DNA from: an uncultured Bacteroidales bacterium
GTDB lineage: Bacteria; Bacteroidota; Bacteroidia; Bacteroidales; P3
NCBI GenBank assembly: GCA_900316055.1
Contig: ONBK01000017.1
Span: forward strand, 1 to 37,484
Length of the DNA stretch: 37,484 bases
Direction: 5' to 3'
Shown here piece by piece: positions 1 to 8,737 of the stretch. The notes beneath the pieces were generated by a model. It had not been told where the DNA came from and did no database searches. It worked only from the letters and a program-made list of their open reading frames with translations. The position numbers and the translations under genes were made by a program. Numbering within the stretch: position 1 is the stretch's first letter; every line of letters starts with the position of its first letter.

Positions 1-249
1 GGAAAAATGGGCTTCCGCGGATCGAAGAAAAACACTCCGTACGCCGCTCAGATGGCTGCGGAAGATTGCGGCAAAGTTGCTTATGATTTGGGCCTAAGAA
101 AAGTCAAGGTCTTCGTTAAAGGACCTGGTCAAGGACGTGAATCTGCAATCCGCGCAATCAACACTTGCGGTATCGAGGTTATGGAAATCACCGACATCAC
201 CCCGCTGCCTCACAATGGTTGCCGTCCCCCTAAACGTCGTCGTGTGTAA
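1..249 (+). CDS. rpsK: 30S ribosomal protein S11, 5' end cut by window
   Basis: This is the C-terminal two thirds of ribosomal protein S11, a component of the 30S platform that contacts 16S rRNA near the mRNA exit. The frame is open from base 1 (codons gga aaa before the first visible ATG), and the residues [10 protein letters not shown] match the interior of S11, so the ATG at position 7 is internal and not the start. The tail, with [18 protein letters not shown] followed by CRPPKRRRV, is the universally conserved S11 C-terminus. It is followed 29 bases later by rpsD, the usual alpha-operon order. Identity is certain; only the missing N-terminus limits the call. Confidence 0.98.
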   Translation, partial: GKMGFRGSKKNTPYAAQMAAEDCGKVAYDLGLRKVKVFVKGPGQGRESAIRAINTCGIEVMEITDITPLPHNGCRPPKRRRV

Positions 250-278
250 TTATTAATCTTAAAAAGAACAAGTAAACA

Positions 279-884
279 ATGGCAAGATACACAGGTCCGA
301 AGACCAAAATCGCAAGAAAATTCCACGAGCCTATCTATGGCCCGGACAAAAGTTACGAGAAGAAACCTTATGCTCCTGGTATGCACGGCCAGAACCATCG
401 CCGTAGCAAGACCTCTGAGTATGGTATCCAGCTCAACGAGAAACAGAAAGCCAAATATACCTATGGCATTCTCGAACGTCAGTTCCGTAAACTCTATGCC
501 GAAGCTTCCCGTCGTGGTGGCGTTACCGGTGAAGAACTTATGAAACTCATTGAGGCTCGCCTCGACAATGTGGTCTACCGTCTCGGTATCGCCCGTAGTC
601 GCGCTCAGGCCCGTCAGTTGGTTTCTCACCGTCACATCGCCGTCAACGGCAATGTCGTCAATGTTCCTTCTTATTCTTTGAAAGAGGGTGATGTCGTCTC
701 CGTCCGCGAGCGTAGCAAATCCCTCGAGGTCATCGTCGACGCTCTCGCTTCTCGTGCCAACAACTATCCTTGGCTCGAGTGGGACGGCGCCAGCATGAGT
801 GGTAAGTTTGTCAACTTCCCCCAGCGCTCCGATATTCCCGAGACCATCAACGAGCAGCTCATTGTTGACCTCTACTCGAAGTAA
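279..884 (+). CDS. rpsD: 30S ribosomal protein S4
   Basis: Encodes the 201-residue primary 16S rRNA-binding protein S4, which nucleates assembly of the 30S body and in many bacteria also represses its own operon. The N-terminus ([15 protein letters not shown]) and the S4 RNA-binding domain (about residues 92-155, with the motif [19 protein letters not shown] and then HRHIAVNG) are clear. The N-terminal region has no cysteine cluster, so this is the zinc-free form. The start at ATG 279 gives the normal family length. The gene lies between rpsK and rpoA, and a hairpin with 8 perfect base pairs follows it before rpoA. Confidence 0.98.
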   Translation: MARYTGPKTKIARKFHEPIYGPDKSYEKKPYAPGMHGQNHRRSKTSEYGIQLNEKQKAKYTYGILERQFRKLYAEASRRGGVTGEELMKLIEARLDNVVYRLGIARSRAQARQLVSHRHIAVNGNVVNVPSYSLKEGDVVSVRERSKSLEVIVDALASRANNYPWLEWDGASMSGKFVNFPQRSDIPETINEQLIVDLYSK

Positions 885-909
885 GCAATAGCCTATAGGG
901 CAACAAAAC

Positions 910-930
910 GTCTGGACAGAGTGTCCAGAC
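910..930 (+). promoter_or_regulatory. Hairpin between rpsD and rpoA
   Basis: The arms gtctggac and gtccagac pair perfectly over 8 bases around the loop agagt. The hairpin sits in the 77-base gap between rpsD and rpoA and is followed by an A-rich stretch, not a T-run, so it does not look like a terminator. It could be an RNA processing site or a control site that tunes rpoA against the ribosomal genes. The role is inferred. Confidence 0.5.
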
Positions 931-961
931 ATAAACCAAAAAAAGAAAGAAAGGATAACAA

Positions 962-1954
962 ATGGCAATATTATCATTCCAAAAACCCGACAAGGTGGTC
1001 ATGCTTGAGGCTGACGACTTCCGCGGCACTTTCGAATTCCGTCCGCTGGAGCCTGGCTACGGTATAACCATCGGTAACGCTTTGCGTCGCGTCCTTCTCT
1101 CTTCGCTCGAAGGCTATGCTATCACATCTGTCCAGATTGATGGCGTCGACCATGAATTTTCCTCGCTCCCCGGTGTGGTCGAGGACATGACCGACATTAT
1201 CCTGCGCTTGAAGCAGATCCGCTTCCGCCGTCAACTGGAGGATTACGACCACGAGAAGCTCTCCTTCACGGTCAAGAATCAGACAGTCTTCAAAGCCGGT
1301 GACCTCAATAGCAATCTCAACGGTTTCCAGGTACTCAACCCCGACCTCGAGATTTGCCACATGGAGGCTCAGACTGAACTCCACATCACCCTGTCCATCG
1401 ACAAGGGTCGTGGTTATGTCCCCGCCGACGAGAACAAGAAAGCTACCGACCCCATCGGTGTCATCGCTATCGACTCCATCCACACGCCTATCAAAAAGGT
1501 TATGTATGCTGTTGACGACTATCGTGTCGAGCAGCGCACCGACTATGAGAAGCTGACGTTCGATATTGAGACTGATGGCTCTATCCATCCCAAGGAGGCT
1601 CTCAAAGAGGCTGCCACTATCCTCATCCAGCATTTCATGCTCTTCTCCGACGAGCGTATCACCCTCGATGTCGAGACCAAGCCCGTCCAGGAAGAATTCG
1701 ATGAGTCTACGGCACATACCCGCCAGCTCCTCAAGACCAAACTTATCGACCTCGACCTCTCCGTTCGCGCACTCAACTGCCTCAAGGCCGCCGAAGTCGA
1801 GACCCTGGGAGACTTGGTGTCGTTCAATAAAGCCGATTTGCTCAAATTCCGCAACTTCGGCAAAAAATCGCTTACCGAACTCGAAAACCTCGTGGCTTCG
1901 AAGAACCTCGAATTCGGTATGAATGTTTCAAAGTATAAATTAGATAAAGAATAA
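962..1954 (+). CDS. rpoA: DNA-directed RNA polymerase subunit alpha
   Basis: Encodes the 330-residue alpha subunit, whose dimer is the scaffold for RNA polymerase assembly. The N-terminal assembly domain (about residues 1-235) has the typical stretch [18 protein letters not shown] around residue 35-52. The C-terminal domain (about 255-325), which binds UP elements and activators, has L-x-x-L-D-L-S-V-R-A-x-N-C-L and then [12 protein letters not shown]. Start at ATG 962 fits family length. rplQ follows after only 9 bases, so the two are almost certainly co-transcribed. Confidence 0.98.
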   Translation: MAILSFQKPDKVVMLEADDFRGTFEFRPLEPGYGITIGNALRRVLLSSLEGYAITSVQIDGVDHEFSSLPGVVEDMTDIILRLKQIRFRRQLEDYDHEKLSFTVKNQTVFKAGDLNSNLNGFQVLNPDLEICHMEAQTELHITLSIDKGRGYVPADENKKATDPIGVIAIDSIHTPIKKVMYAVDDYRVEQRTDYEKLTFDIETDGSIHPKEALKEAATILIQHFMLFSDERITLDVETKPVQEEFDESTAHTRQLLKTKLIDLDLSVRALNCLKAAEVETLGDLVSFNKADLLKFRNFGKKSLTELENLVASKNLEFGMNVSKYKLDKE

Positions 1955-1963
1955 GAAAAGAAT

Positions 1964-2446
1964 ATGAGACACGGTTGCAAAGTAAATCATCTGTCAAGAA
2001 CCCACGCCCACCGCGTGGCTATGCTCTCCAATATGGCCACCTCTCTCATCATGCACAAACGCATCGAGACCACCTTGGCCAAGGCTAAAGCCCTGAGAGT
2101 GTATGTAGAGCCCCTCATCAATCGTTCGAAAGAGGACTCCACCCACAACCGCCGTATCGTCTTCAGTTACCTCCACAGCAAAGAGGCCGTCAACGAGCTC
2201 TTCCGCGAAGTGTCGCAGAAGGTCGCCCAGCGCCCCGGTGGTTACACCCGCATCCTGAAGACCGGCATCCGTCACGGTGACAATTCCGAGATGGCTATCA
2301 TTGAGCTCGTCGACTACAACGAGAATATGCTCAAAGACACCACCAAGAAAGCTGCCAAGAGCACCCGTCGTAGCCGCGCCAAGAAGGCTGAGGCTGCTCC
2401 CGTAGCCGAAGCTCCTGTGGCCGAAGAGGCCCCCAAAGCAGAGTAA
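1964..2446 (+). CDS. rplQ: 50S ribosomal protein L17
   Basis: Encodes the 160-residue large-subunit protein L17. The first ~120 residues carry the conserved core ([17 protein letters not shown], then [18 protein letters not shown] and [18 protein letters not shown]). The last 35-40 residues are a basic and then Ala/Glu/Pro-rich extension, of the kind seen in Bacteroidota L17 and absent from the shorter E. coli protein. It is the last gene of the operon; the hairpin terminator starts 24 bases after the stop. Confidence 0.97.
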   Translation: MRHGCKVNHLSRTHAHRVAMLSNMATSLIMHKRIETTLAKAKALRVYVEPLINRSKEDSTHNRRIVFSYLHSKEAVNELFREVSQKVAQRPGGYTRILKTGIRHGDNSEMAIIELVDYNENMLKDTTKKAAKSTRRSRAKKAEAAPVAEAPVAEEAPKAE

Positions 2447-2470
2447 ATCCGTAAGGAAACACTCCATAGT

Positions 2471-2503
2471 AAAAGCCCCCGCTTCAGCAGGGGCTTTTAT
2501 TGT
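2471..2503. terminator. Intrinsic terminator, alpha operon / dtd
   Basis: Arms aaaagcccc (2471-2479) and ggggctttt (2490-2498) pair perfectly around a 10-base loop. A-rich and T-rich flanks on the two sides make it usable on both strands. It lies between two genes that converge, rplQ (+) and dtd (-), and probably ends both transcripts. Confidence 0.9.
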
Positions 2504-2521
2504 TTTCTGTAACGGGGTTGT

Positions 2522-2983
2522 TTAGAAGCGCTCGCGTAGTTGGGAGTCCATGATGATGGTGACGGGACCGTCGTTGACGAGGGTAACCTGCATGTCGGCA
2601 CCGAATTCGCCGGTCAGAACCTCCTTGCCGGAGAGGGTGCAGAGTCGGGCGACAAACTTCTCGTACATGGGTACGGCGAACTCCGGGCGTGAGGCGTGGA
2701 TGTAACTGGGACGGTTGCCTTTCTTGGTGGATGCCATCAGGGTGAATTGGCTGACGACAAGGATGCCGCTGTCGGAAATATCGGTGACGGGTAGGTTCAT
2801 CACCCCTTCGGCATCGTCGAAGATACGTAGTTTGATGACTTTCTGGCAGAGATATTCAATGTCCTCGTCGGTGTCCTCGTCGCAGATGCCCACGAGGATG
2901 AGCATTCCGTTTCCTATGGTGCTCTTGCGGACTCCCGCAATGTCGACCGAAGCCGAAAGCACACGCTGTATCACTAAACGCAT
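2522..2983 (-). CDS. dtd: D-aminoacyl-tRNA deacylase
   Basis: Encodes the 153-residue DTD enzyme, a cytoplasmic proofreading hydrolase that removes D-amino acids (and glycine mis-charged on tRNA-Ala) from tRNA. Both active-site motifs are visible: SQFTL at residues 78-82 and NDGPVT at 137-142, whose Gly-Pro dipeptide forms the chirality filter. The start MRLVIQRVLSASV is the family N-terminus. It is the last gene of the - strand cluster, 30 bases after the CotH-family gene, and reads into the shared terminator. Confidence 0.97.
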   Translation of the reverse strand: MRLVIQRVLSASVDIAGVRKSTIGNGMLILVGICDEDTDEDIEYLCQKVIKLRIFDDAEGVMNLPVTDISDSGILVVSQFTLMASTKKGNRPSYIHASRPEFAVPMYEKFVARLCTLSGKEVLTGEFGADMQVTLVNDGPVTIIMDSQLRERF

Positions 2984-2986
2984 GGT

Positions 2987-3005
2987 TGATTGTTTGATTG
3001 TTTGA
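2987..3005. repeat. 8-bp tandem repeat between cotH-like gene and dtd
   Basis: Two copies of tgattgtt (2987-3002) followed by a partial third copy fill most of the short gap between the CotH-family gene and dtd. It belongs to the short low-complexity repeats that recur in this window. Confidence 0.6.
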
Positions 3006-3013
3006 ATAAGGGG

Positions 3014-4951
3014 TTAATCGATTATCCATTTCTGTATTGTTCCGTTTTCCATCTGCTTCACGAAATATACTCCGCGAGAAAGCGTGGGTAGCGGCGCTGT
3101 TTGGTTGCCTGAGGGAAGGATGCTTTCACCTACTTTGCGTCCACAGATATCATACACAAAAAAGGTGTGCGCCATAGAGGTCGGCTCGTCAAGTCGTACT
3201 CCATTTCCAGCAATTTGGAATCCCTCTCCGTCGGGTTGGCTGAGGCCGAAATAGCGGGCATATTCTTCCACAGTGTTTTGGGGCTCGACGCGGAGGAAGT
3301 CATCGATACCCGAGACAGCGGCTTCCCAGCTGGCTATCGACGACGGTTTGGCGAAACGGTCGCGCTGGTAGGGTACCTCTGTTCGAAGCTGTTCCACGAT
3401 GTCGTTCAGCAATGGAGCCGTAGTTTCGTAAGAGAAGTGGGAGGTTACAATCTCTTTCAGACGTTCCATCGTGCGTTCGAGAAACTGCCGGTTGGCCAGC
3501 AGACGGCGGAAGAGCAGGGTGGACTGCAGCGAGGTGCGTGTGCTCTTTCGCGGCATGTTGTAGGTCATGTGGTCGAGGACGGCGATGCTGCTGGGGAATG
3601 GCACCAGGGTGCCGTCTCCATCAAAGAATATCCAGCGCCAGGGATGTCTAGTCGTTGACCAGAAGCGCACATTGTTCACAGGCCAGTCGTCGTTGAGCAC
3701 CAATACCTGCAGAAGCATATAGTCAATCAGCGATTCAATGTCGATTTGTGAGGCCAGATGGTGATAGTCTTCGTTGCGGCTGAGGTCTGCCTGCTGTAGC
3801 CAATTGTAGAGGCTGTCCCAGCGTGCTACATGGCCGTTCTCCACCTCTTGCCCCCAGTAAGCCAGCAAGTCTATTTCCTGATCGGGTATCTGGTAATGCT
3901 CTTCGATATAGTGCTCGTCGGCTTTCTCCTCAAGGAAATAGACACCCCAGTATTCACCATTGAGAAACAGCACCACAGGACGTGTGGCCAAATGGTCGCA
4001 GCGCAAGGGCTCCGCAAGATGCTGGCAGAGCCAGTCCTCCATACCAGCGCCGGTCCACGAGGTGGACCAGGGACGAAGGACGAGACGGCGGAAGCGTTCC
4101 TGTTTATAGTCTTTGAAGAAGGGGTAGCAGAAACGATTGTTGCCGTATTCTTTTCGAGCGTAAAGCGACATGCCCTTCTGTACCAGTACCCGCTGACTGT
4201 TTCCGTGGACACGCAGCCCACAGTCCTGTTCCAACTCGCCGCCGGAGGGATCATAGTAGGCGAAAGCCGCGGCACGCTCCCAATGGCGTCCCTTCTGGAA
4301 GTAGTTACCAGTATTATAGGGATTCTCTGGATCAAAACAATAGCCTGGCACGAAAAGGCCTGTATCGTAGTCGAAAAGACCCAGCGAGTCAGTACAAAGC
4401 GACACCACAGGTAAGCTGATGCGACGCCCCATCAGACTGTCGATAAGGTAGGCCTGGGTGGTCACCATCGAGCGTCGGTATCCTGCGCTGTCGAATGCCG
4501 CCGCACGCACCACGATGATATGCTCTACTTTCTCGGGAGTGAACCAGCGTTCATCCGGGACATCCTGCACACGGTAGAGGTTCGACCGCGAGTAGCATTC
4601 TGCCGTCATGGGCAGCGGCTCGCGGTATTCGGGGTCACACTCCGTAGGTTCGGCACCGTTGAGGGTATAGTGGATGGTGAGAGGCGAAACCGTGAGTTGC
4701 GGTACGAAGTCGATGCGCATGGAGAGACAGAAGGTGTCGGCATAGAATCCTCCCCCGTGCGAGAAGACTACCGCCTGTGCAGAGGAGGTGAAAGGAAAAA
4801 GGAGAAAGGTGAGAATAAAGAGGAGAAGGAGTGAGAGGAAGCGAGAGGAGGTGAATGGAAGTGAATGGACATTAGTACCGTATTGCACATTTGTCCTTTC
4901 ACTTCTTTCTACTTCTTTTCCACTTCTTTTCACTCCCTTTTTAATTTTCAA
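3014..4951 (-). CDS. CotH kinase family protein with T9SS-like tail
   Basis: A 645-residue exported protein. After a basic 30-residue extension there is a signal-peptide hydrophobic core (about residues 36-58, ending SSAQA). A chitobiase/FN3-like beta domain with HYTLNGAEPTE follows (about 75-170). The CotH-type core spans about 220-470, with the markers GLRVHGNSQ, KADEHYIEEHY and WRWIFFDGDGTL, the latter resembling the CotH kinase-fold Asp motif. The last ~50 residues (YDICGRKVG ... LSRGVYFVKQMENG) look like a type IX secretion A-type sorting tail. CotH proteins are atypical kinases or surface proteins; the substrate here is unknown. The start overlaps the helicase gene by 11 bases. No other ATG lies between it and the signal core, so the odd N-terminus is either real or starts at an internal GTG. 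Confidence 0.85.
   Translation of the reverse strand: MKIKKGVKRSGKEVERSERTNVQYGTNVHSLPFTSSRFLSLLLLFILTFLLFPFTSSAQAVVFSHGGGFYADTFCLSMRIDFVPQLTVSPLTIHYTLNGAEPTECDPEYREPLPMTAECYSRSNLYRVQDVPDERWFTPEKVEHIIVVRAAAFDSAGYRRSMVTTQAYLIDSLMGRRISLPVVSLCTDSLGLFDYDTGLFVPGYCFDPENPYNTGNYFQKGRHWERAAAFAYYDPSGGELEQDCGLRVHGNSQRVLVQKGMSLYARKEYGNNRFCYPFFKDYKQERFRRLVLRPWSTSWTGAGMEDWLCQHLAEPLRCDHLATRPVVLFLNGEYWGVYFLEEKADEHYIEEHYQIPDQEIDLLAYWGQEVENGHVARWDSLYNWLQQADLSRNEDYHHLASQIDIESLIDYMLLQVLVLNDDWPVNNVRFWSTTRHPWRWIFFDGDGTLVPFPSSIAVLDHMTYNMPRKSTRTSLQSTLLFRRLLANRQFLERTMERLKEIVTSHFSYETTAPLLNDIVEQLRTEVPYQRDRFAKPSSIASWEAAVSGIDDFLRVEPQNTVEEYARYFGLSQPDGEGFQIAGNGVRLDEPTSMAHTFFVYDICGRKVGESILPSGNQTAPLPTLSRGVYFVKQMENGTIQKWIID
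4788..4940. repeat. Purine-rich/pyrimidine-rich inverted element at cotH-like start
   Basis: On the + strand 4788-4870 is purine-rich (units like gaaagg, gtgaatgg) and 4891-4940 is pyrimidine-rich (units like cacttctttc, cttttccacttc). The inner ends pair: gaagtgaatggac (4858-4870) against gtcctttcacttc (4893-4905), 12 of 13 bases, across a 22-base spacer. The element codes for the N-terminal extension and signal peptide of the CotH-family protein. Confidence 0.6.
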
Positions 4952-7238
4952 TGATGGTCAGTTTGGCGAATTTCAGCATCAGTTGTTTCTGCCCCACGCC
5001 TTCGAAGAAGACTGTCGCCTTTCGCGAGTCGATGTCTCCTTCCACATTCAGCACCTTCCCGATGCCGAATTTCTCGTGGCTTACCTTCATACCGGGCATG
5101 ATTGCGCTGATGGCGGCAGGAGTGTTGGGTACGGCGGCGGTGTGTGGTTTCTGGATAATCCGAGTTTTCGGATTATTCTGATTATTCTGAACAGGTTTTC
5201 CGGCATTGAAAAAGGCTCGCGGCAGTATTCCGGCTTCCGGAGTGTTGTGTCGTTTTGAGGGTATCTCAATGAACTGTGGGTCTATCTCTTCCACAAAGCG
5301 GCTCACCTCGCCTCCCGTACGTTGTCCGTTGTTGAAGCGCGTCTGCGCATAACTTATCGTCACCTGTTTTTCGGCGCGCGTCACCGCCACATAGAATAGG
5401 CGGCGTTCCTCCTCGAGCTCTGGACGGCTCATGGCCAGGAATGAGGGGAATATCTGCTCCTCCATGCCCACTACGAAAACGTAGGGGAATTCCAAACCTT
5501 TGGCGGCATGGATAGTCATCAGGGAGACTTTGTCAGCGTCCTTGTCCTTGTCTTTATCCTCGGAAGTGTATAAGAGCACTTGCTGCAGGAACTCATCGAG
5601 AGTGCGGAGTGGCTTCCCGGATTCTCCGGAAATACCGGACTCCCCACTTTCTTCCTCTTCACAGAATTCCTGTACGCCGTTCAGCAACTCGTCGATGTTG
5701 TCGATGCGTTCGGCGCTCTCGGGGTCGTCCTCCTCGCGGAGGGCTTTCACGATGCCGCTGGAAAGGATAATCTGCTTGGCTAACGTGAAGGCATCGGTGG
5801 TGGACACATCTGCCTCGAAACGTTTCATCATGTAGACGAACTCGGTGATTTTCGTCACCGCGCCACTCTGTATCGGAAGCCCGAACGATTGGATGTTCTC
5901 CAGCACCGTCCAGATGCTCACGTCGTTGTCGGATGCTGCCACACGGATTTTGTCCATCGTCGTTTGCCCAATGCCGCGGGCGGGGTAGTTGATGATGCGC
6001 ACCAGACTCTCATCATCGTGGGGATTGATGGCTAAGCGTAGGTAGGCCAGTGCATCCTTCACCTCTCGGCGACCGTAGAAAGACAGCCCTTGGTAAATGC
6101 GGTAGGGGATATTCATTTTACGCAGCGCGTCCTCAATAGAGCGCGAGAGGGAGTTCTGTCGGTAGAGTACCGCGAAGTCGCGGTAGTCGGCATCCTCGCC
6201 CAGCCGATAGTTTTGTATGGCGTCGGCCACTCGCATGCCCTCCTCCTTCTCGTCCATGGCGCGGATAAGGCGTATGCGGGTACCCTCCGAGTTGTCGCTC
6301 CACAGTTCCTTCTGTATCTGGTCGCGGTTGCGGCTGATGATGCTGTTGGCGGCGTTGACGATATTTTTCGTCGAGCGGTAGTTCTGCTCCAACTTGAAGA
6401 GCTGCATCTCTGGATAGTCGCGCTTGAAGTTGAAGATGTTCTGTATGTTGGCTCCGCGGAAGGCGTAAATGCTCTGCGCGTCGTCACCCACCACACAGAT
6501 GTTCTGGTTTCTTGCTGCCAGTTTCTTCACGATGAGATACTGTGCGTAGTTGGTGTCCTGGTACTCGTCCACCATGATATACTGGAACCGCTGCTGGTAC
6601 TTCAGTAGCACGTCGGGGAAATCCCTTAGTAGGATGTTCATGTTGAACAGCAGGTCGTCGAAGTCCATGGCGTTGCTGTTGTGCAGCCGCTGGTCGTACA
6701 TCTGGTAGATGGTGCCGATGGCGGGACGTTTGCTGTCGATATCCGTCTGGTAGATTTCGGGGTTCTCTTGATAGTCTTTCGGACCCAGCAGGTTGCTCTT
6801 GGCCATCGAGATACGGTTCAGCACGAAACTGGGCTTGTAGGTCTTGGGGTCGAGGTTGAGTTGTTTGACAATCTGCTTGATGGCGGACTTGCTGTCATCG
6901 GTGTCATAGATGGTGAAACTCGAGGTGTAGCCCAACTTAGTGGCTTCGGCGCGTAGCACACGGGCGAAAATAGAGTGGAACGTGCCCATCCATAGGTTGC
7001 GTCCTTCACCGCCCACTAGTTTGATGATGCGCTCTTTCATCTCGTTGGCGGCCTTGTTGGTGAAAGTCAGTGCCAGAATATGGAAAGGGTCCACACCCCG
7101 TTCCATCAGGTGCGCTATACGGTAGGTCAGCGTGCGCGTCTTTCCGCTACCGGCGCCGGCTATAATCATCACCGGCCCGTTGACGCATTCCGCCGCCTCG
7201 CGTTGGTGTTCGTTGAGTTGGTCAAGAAGTTCGCTCAT
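4941..7238 (-). CDS. pcrA: ATP-dependent 3'-5' DNA helicase, PcrA/UvrD type
   Basis: A 765-residue superfamily 1A helicase that unwinds DNA in nucleotide-excision and mismatch repair and clears replication blocks. All motifs are visible: Walker A GAGSGKT (about residue 28-34), DEYQDT (about 221-226), VGDDAQSIYAFRGA, LEQNYRST, MTIHAAKGLEFPYVF and ERRLFYVAVTRA. The C-terminus has the PcrA-like tail (PGMKVSHEKFGIGKV). ATG 7238 (MSELLDQLNEHQREA) is preferred to an in-frame ATG at 7256 because it matches the family start. Two linkers look inflated by short repeats: an acidic/Gly-Ser-Glu stretch near 5615-5650 and an Asn/Gln stretch near 5150-5190. The symbol uvrD would be equally defensible. Confidence 0.95.
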   Translation of the reverse strand: MSELLDQLNEHQREAAECVNGPVMIIAGAGSGKTRTLTYRIAHLMERGVDPFHILALTFTNKAANEMKERIIKLVGGEGRNLWMGTFHSIFARVLRAEATKLGYTSSFTIYDTDDSKSAIKQIVKQLNLDPKTYKPSFVLNRISMAKSNLLGPKDYQENPEIYQTDIDSKRPAIGTIYQMYDQRLHNSNAMDFDDLLFNMNILLRDFPDVLLKYQQRFQYIMVDEYQDTNYAQYLIVKKLAARNQNICVVGDDAQSIYAFRGANIQNIFNFKRDYPEMQLFKLEQNYRSTKNIVNAANSIISRNRDQIQKELWSDNSEGTRIRLIRAMDEKEEGMRVADAIQNYRLGEDADYRDFAVLYRQNSLSRSIEDALRKMNIPYRIYQGLSFYGRREVKDALAYLRLAINPHDDESLVRIINYPARGIGQTTMDKIRVAASDNDVSIWTVLENIQSFGLPIQSGAVTKITEFVYMMKRFEADVSTTDAFTLAKQIILSSGIVKALREEDDPESAERIDNIDELLNGVQEFCEEEESGESGISGESGKPLRTLDEFLQQVLLYTSEDKDKDKDADKVSLMTIHAAKGLEFPYVFVVGMEEQIFPSFLAMSRPELEEERRLFYVAVTRAEKQVTISYAQTRFNNGQRTGGEVSRFVEEIDPQFIEIPSKRHNTPEAGILPRAFFNAGKPVQNNQNNPKTRIIQKPHTAAVPNTPAAISAIMPGMKVSHEKFGIGKVLNVEGDIDSRKATVFFEGVGQKQLMLKFAKLTIIEN
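5153..5189. repeat. In-frame short repeat inside helicase gene
   Basis: Contains an inverted pair, ataatccg and cggattat, followed by two direct 9-bp copies of gattattct (5171-5188). On the coding strand it makes a QNNQNN-type linker between the helicase core and the C-terminal tail. The 9-base unit keeps the frame. Confidence 0.6.
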
Positions 7239-7254
7239 AATAATGACAAAACGC

Positions 7255-7275
7255 AATAATTTTAAAAAAATTATT
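7255..7275. other. A/T-only hairpin upstream of helicase gene
   Basis: Arms aataatttt and aaaattatt pair perfectly over 9 bases around aaa, in the gap between the SDR gene stop and the helicase start. It contains no G or C, so it would be weak as RNA; on the - strand a T-run is part of it, so a leaky terminator is possible. Role uncertain. Confidence 0.4.
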
Positions 7276-7298
7276 GGTCCCCGAAAAAAAAGGATTTC

Positions 7299-8126
7299 TT
7301 ATTTGAACTTGATTCTGATGAAGCGGAGCATCAGCGTGTCCCACCAGCGGGCGGGGAGGAGACGGTGCGTCCATACGGCCAATGTAGAAAATCGTCCGAG
7401 GCGGTAACGGGTGCGGGGACGATGGCTGAGGGCGGCGCGCTCGATGGCGCGGGCCACGGCGGTGGGCTTGGTTAGAAAATGGCCGCTGTAGCCTTTGTGC
7501 ATTAGGTCGGCCTCCTGTAGGGCGACGGCCTCGTAGGGTGTGCCTTTCGACGAGACTTCGAGGTGATCGGCGGCGATAATGCCCCAGTCGGTCCTGATAC
7601 CGCCGGGTTCGATCATCGACACACGGATACCGAAAGGACGCAGTTCCATGCGCAGGGCGTCGCTGAGGGCTTCAACGGAATATTTTGACACATGGTACCA
7701 GCCGCCGAAGGGGAACGTCACCAATCCGGCGATGGAGGAGGTGTTGACGATACGTCCAGAGCCTTGCTTCCGCATGATTGGAATAACCAAGCGGCACAAT
7801 GCGGCGAGGCCAAAGACATTGACCTCGAGTTGGCGGCGGGCTTCTGCGTCGCTGACGTTCTCCACAGCGCCGAAATAGCCGTATCCGGCATTGTTGATGA
7901 GCACGTCGATGCGCCCTTCGGCCTGCAGTATGGTGTCGACGCACTGCTGCATGGATTCCTCGTCGCAGACGTCGAGTCGCATAGGCACGATGCCCTCCTT
8001 GCGGAGCGGTTCCATGAGCTCCACACGCCGTGCGGCGGCATATACTTTGCATCCGCGTCGGGCTAAACGTTGAGCGGCTTCATAGCCTATGCCACTGCTG
8101 GCTCCGGTAATGAGAATTACTTTCAT
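7299..8126 (-). CDS. SDR family oxidoreductase
   Basis: A 275-residue classical short-chain dehydrogenase/reductase. The NAD(P)-binding motif TGASSGIG is at residues 7-14, the structural NNAG motif at 78-81, a serine of the catalytic set at 130-131, and the catalytic YxxxK pair at Y144/K148. An Arg after the first strand region (AARR) suggests NADP preference, which is an inference. The C-terminal ~50 residues are basic and hydrophobic (LLPARWWDTLMLRF), as in SDRs acting on lipidic or steroid-like substrates; the actual substrate cannot be read. Its ATG overlaps the stop of the upstream YigZ gene in an ATGA, so the two are translationally coupled. Confidence 0.92.
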   Translation of the reverse strand: MKVILITGASSGIGYEAAQRLARRGCKVYAAARRVELMEPLRKEGIVPMRLDVCDEESMQQCVDTILQAEGRIDVLINNAGYGYFGAVENVSDAEARRQLEVNVFGLAALCRLVIPIMRKQGSGRIVNTSSIAGLVTFPFGGWYHVSKYSVEALSDALRMELRPFGIRVSMIEPGGIRTDWGIIAADHLEVSSKGTPYEAVALQEADLMHKGYSGHFLTKPTAVARAIERAALSHRPRTRYRLGRFSTLAVWTHRLLPARWWDTLMLRFIRIKFK

Positions 8127-8725
8127 AATACTTCTATTTTGACGGTTCGTAGGTCGGCGATGCGGTCGTAGAGGCGGACTGAGAGGCTCTGGCGGACGGA
8201 GACCTCGAGGGAGCAGTCCATATCGAACTGCTGGTTCTCGGGTTTCAGGTCGAACTCCTTGAGGATGCGCATCACGTCGTTCATGGCCTCATAGGCGAAA
8301 AGGAAACGGTAGCGGGCGTCGATGGTTTTCTCGATTATCTGGGCGTGGTCGATGGCGTCGCGGGCGGCGGTCTTATAGGCGTTGGCCAGGCCGCTGGCGC
8401 CGAGGAGGATGCCACCGAAATAGCGCACCACCACGATGAGGGTGTCGGTGAGGTCGGCAGAGAGCAGCTGCCCATGGATGGGGCGGCCGCCGGTGCCGCT
8501 GGGCTCGCCGTCGTCGTTGGCGCGGAAGGCGTCCTTGCGGGGGCCGAGGATATAGGCGTAGCAGTGGTGTCGGGCGTCAAAATAGTTTTTCCTTAACTGC
8601 TCCAGATGCACCTTGATGTCATCGAGGTTGTGTACAGGATAGGCGAAGGCCAGAAACTTGCTGCCTTTCTCCTTGTAGAGGCCTTCCGATGGGGCGGCGA
8701 TGGTTTTATAGGTGTCGTCGAACAT
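8123..8725 (-). CDS. YigZ/IMPACT family protein
   Basis: A 200-residue protein of the YigZ/IMPACT (UPF0029) family, thought to bind RNA or ribosome-associated factors; its bacterial role is not settled. The hallmark DDGEPSGTGGRPI is at about residues 71-83, and VVVRYFGGILLGASGLANAY at about 97-116. A second ferredoxin-like domain fills the last ~70 residues. Length is normal for the family. It begins 12 bases after the upstream unknown gene and ends in a 4-base overlap with the SDR gene. Confidence 0.93.
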   Translation of the reverse strand: MFDDTYKTIAAPSEGLYKEKGSKFLAFAYPVHNLDDIKVHLEQLRKNYFDARHHCYAYILGPRKDAFRANDDGEPSGTGGRPIHGQLLSADLTDTLIVVVRYFGGILLGASGLANAYKTAARDAIDHAQIIEKTIDARYRFLFAYEAMNDVMRILKEFDLKPENQQFDMDCSLEVSVRQSLSVRLYDRIADLRTVKIEVL

Positions 8726-8737
8726 GGTTTATCTAAT

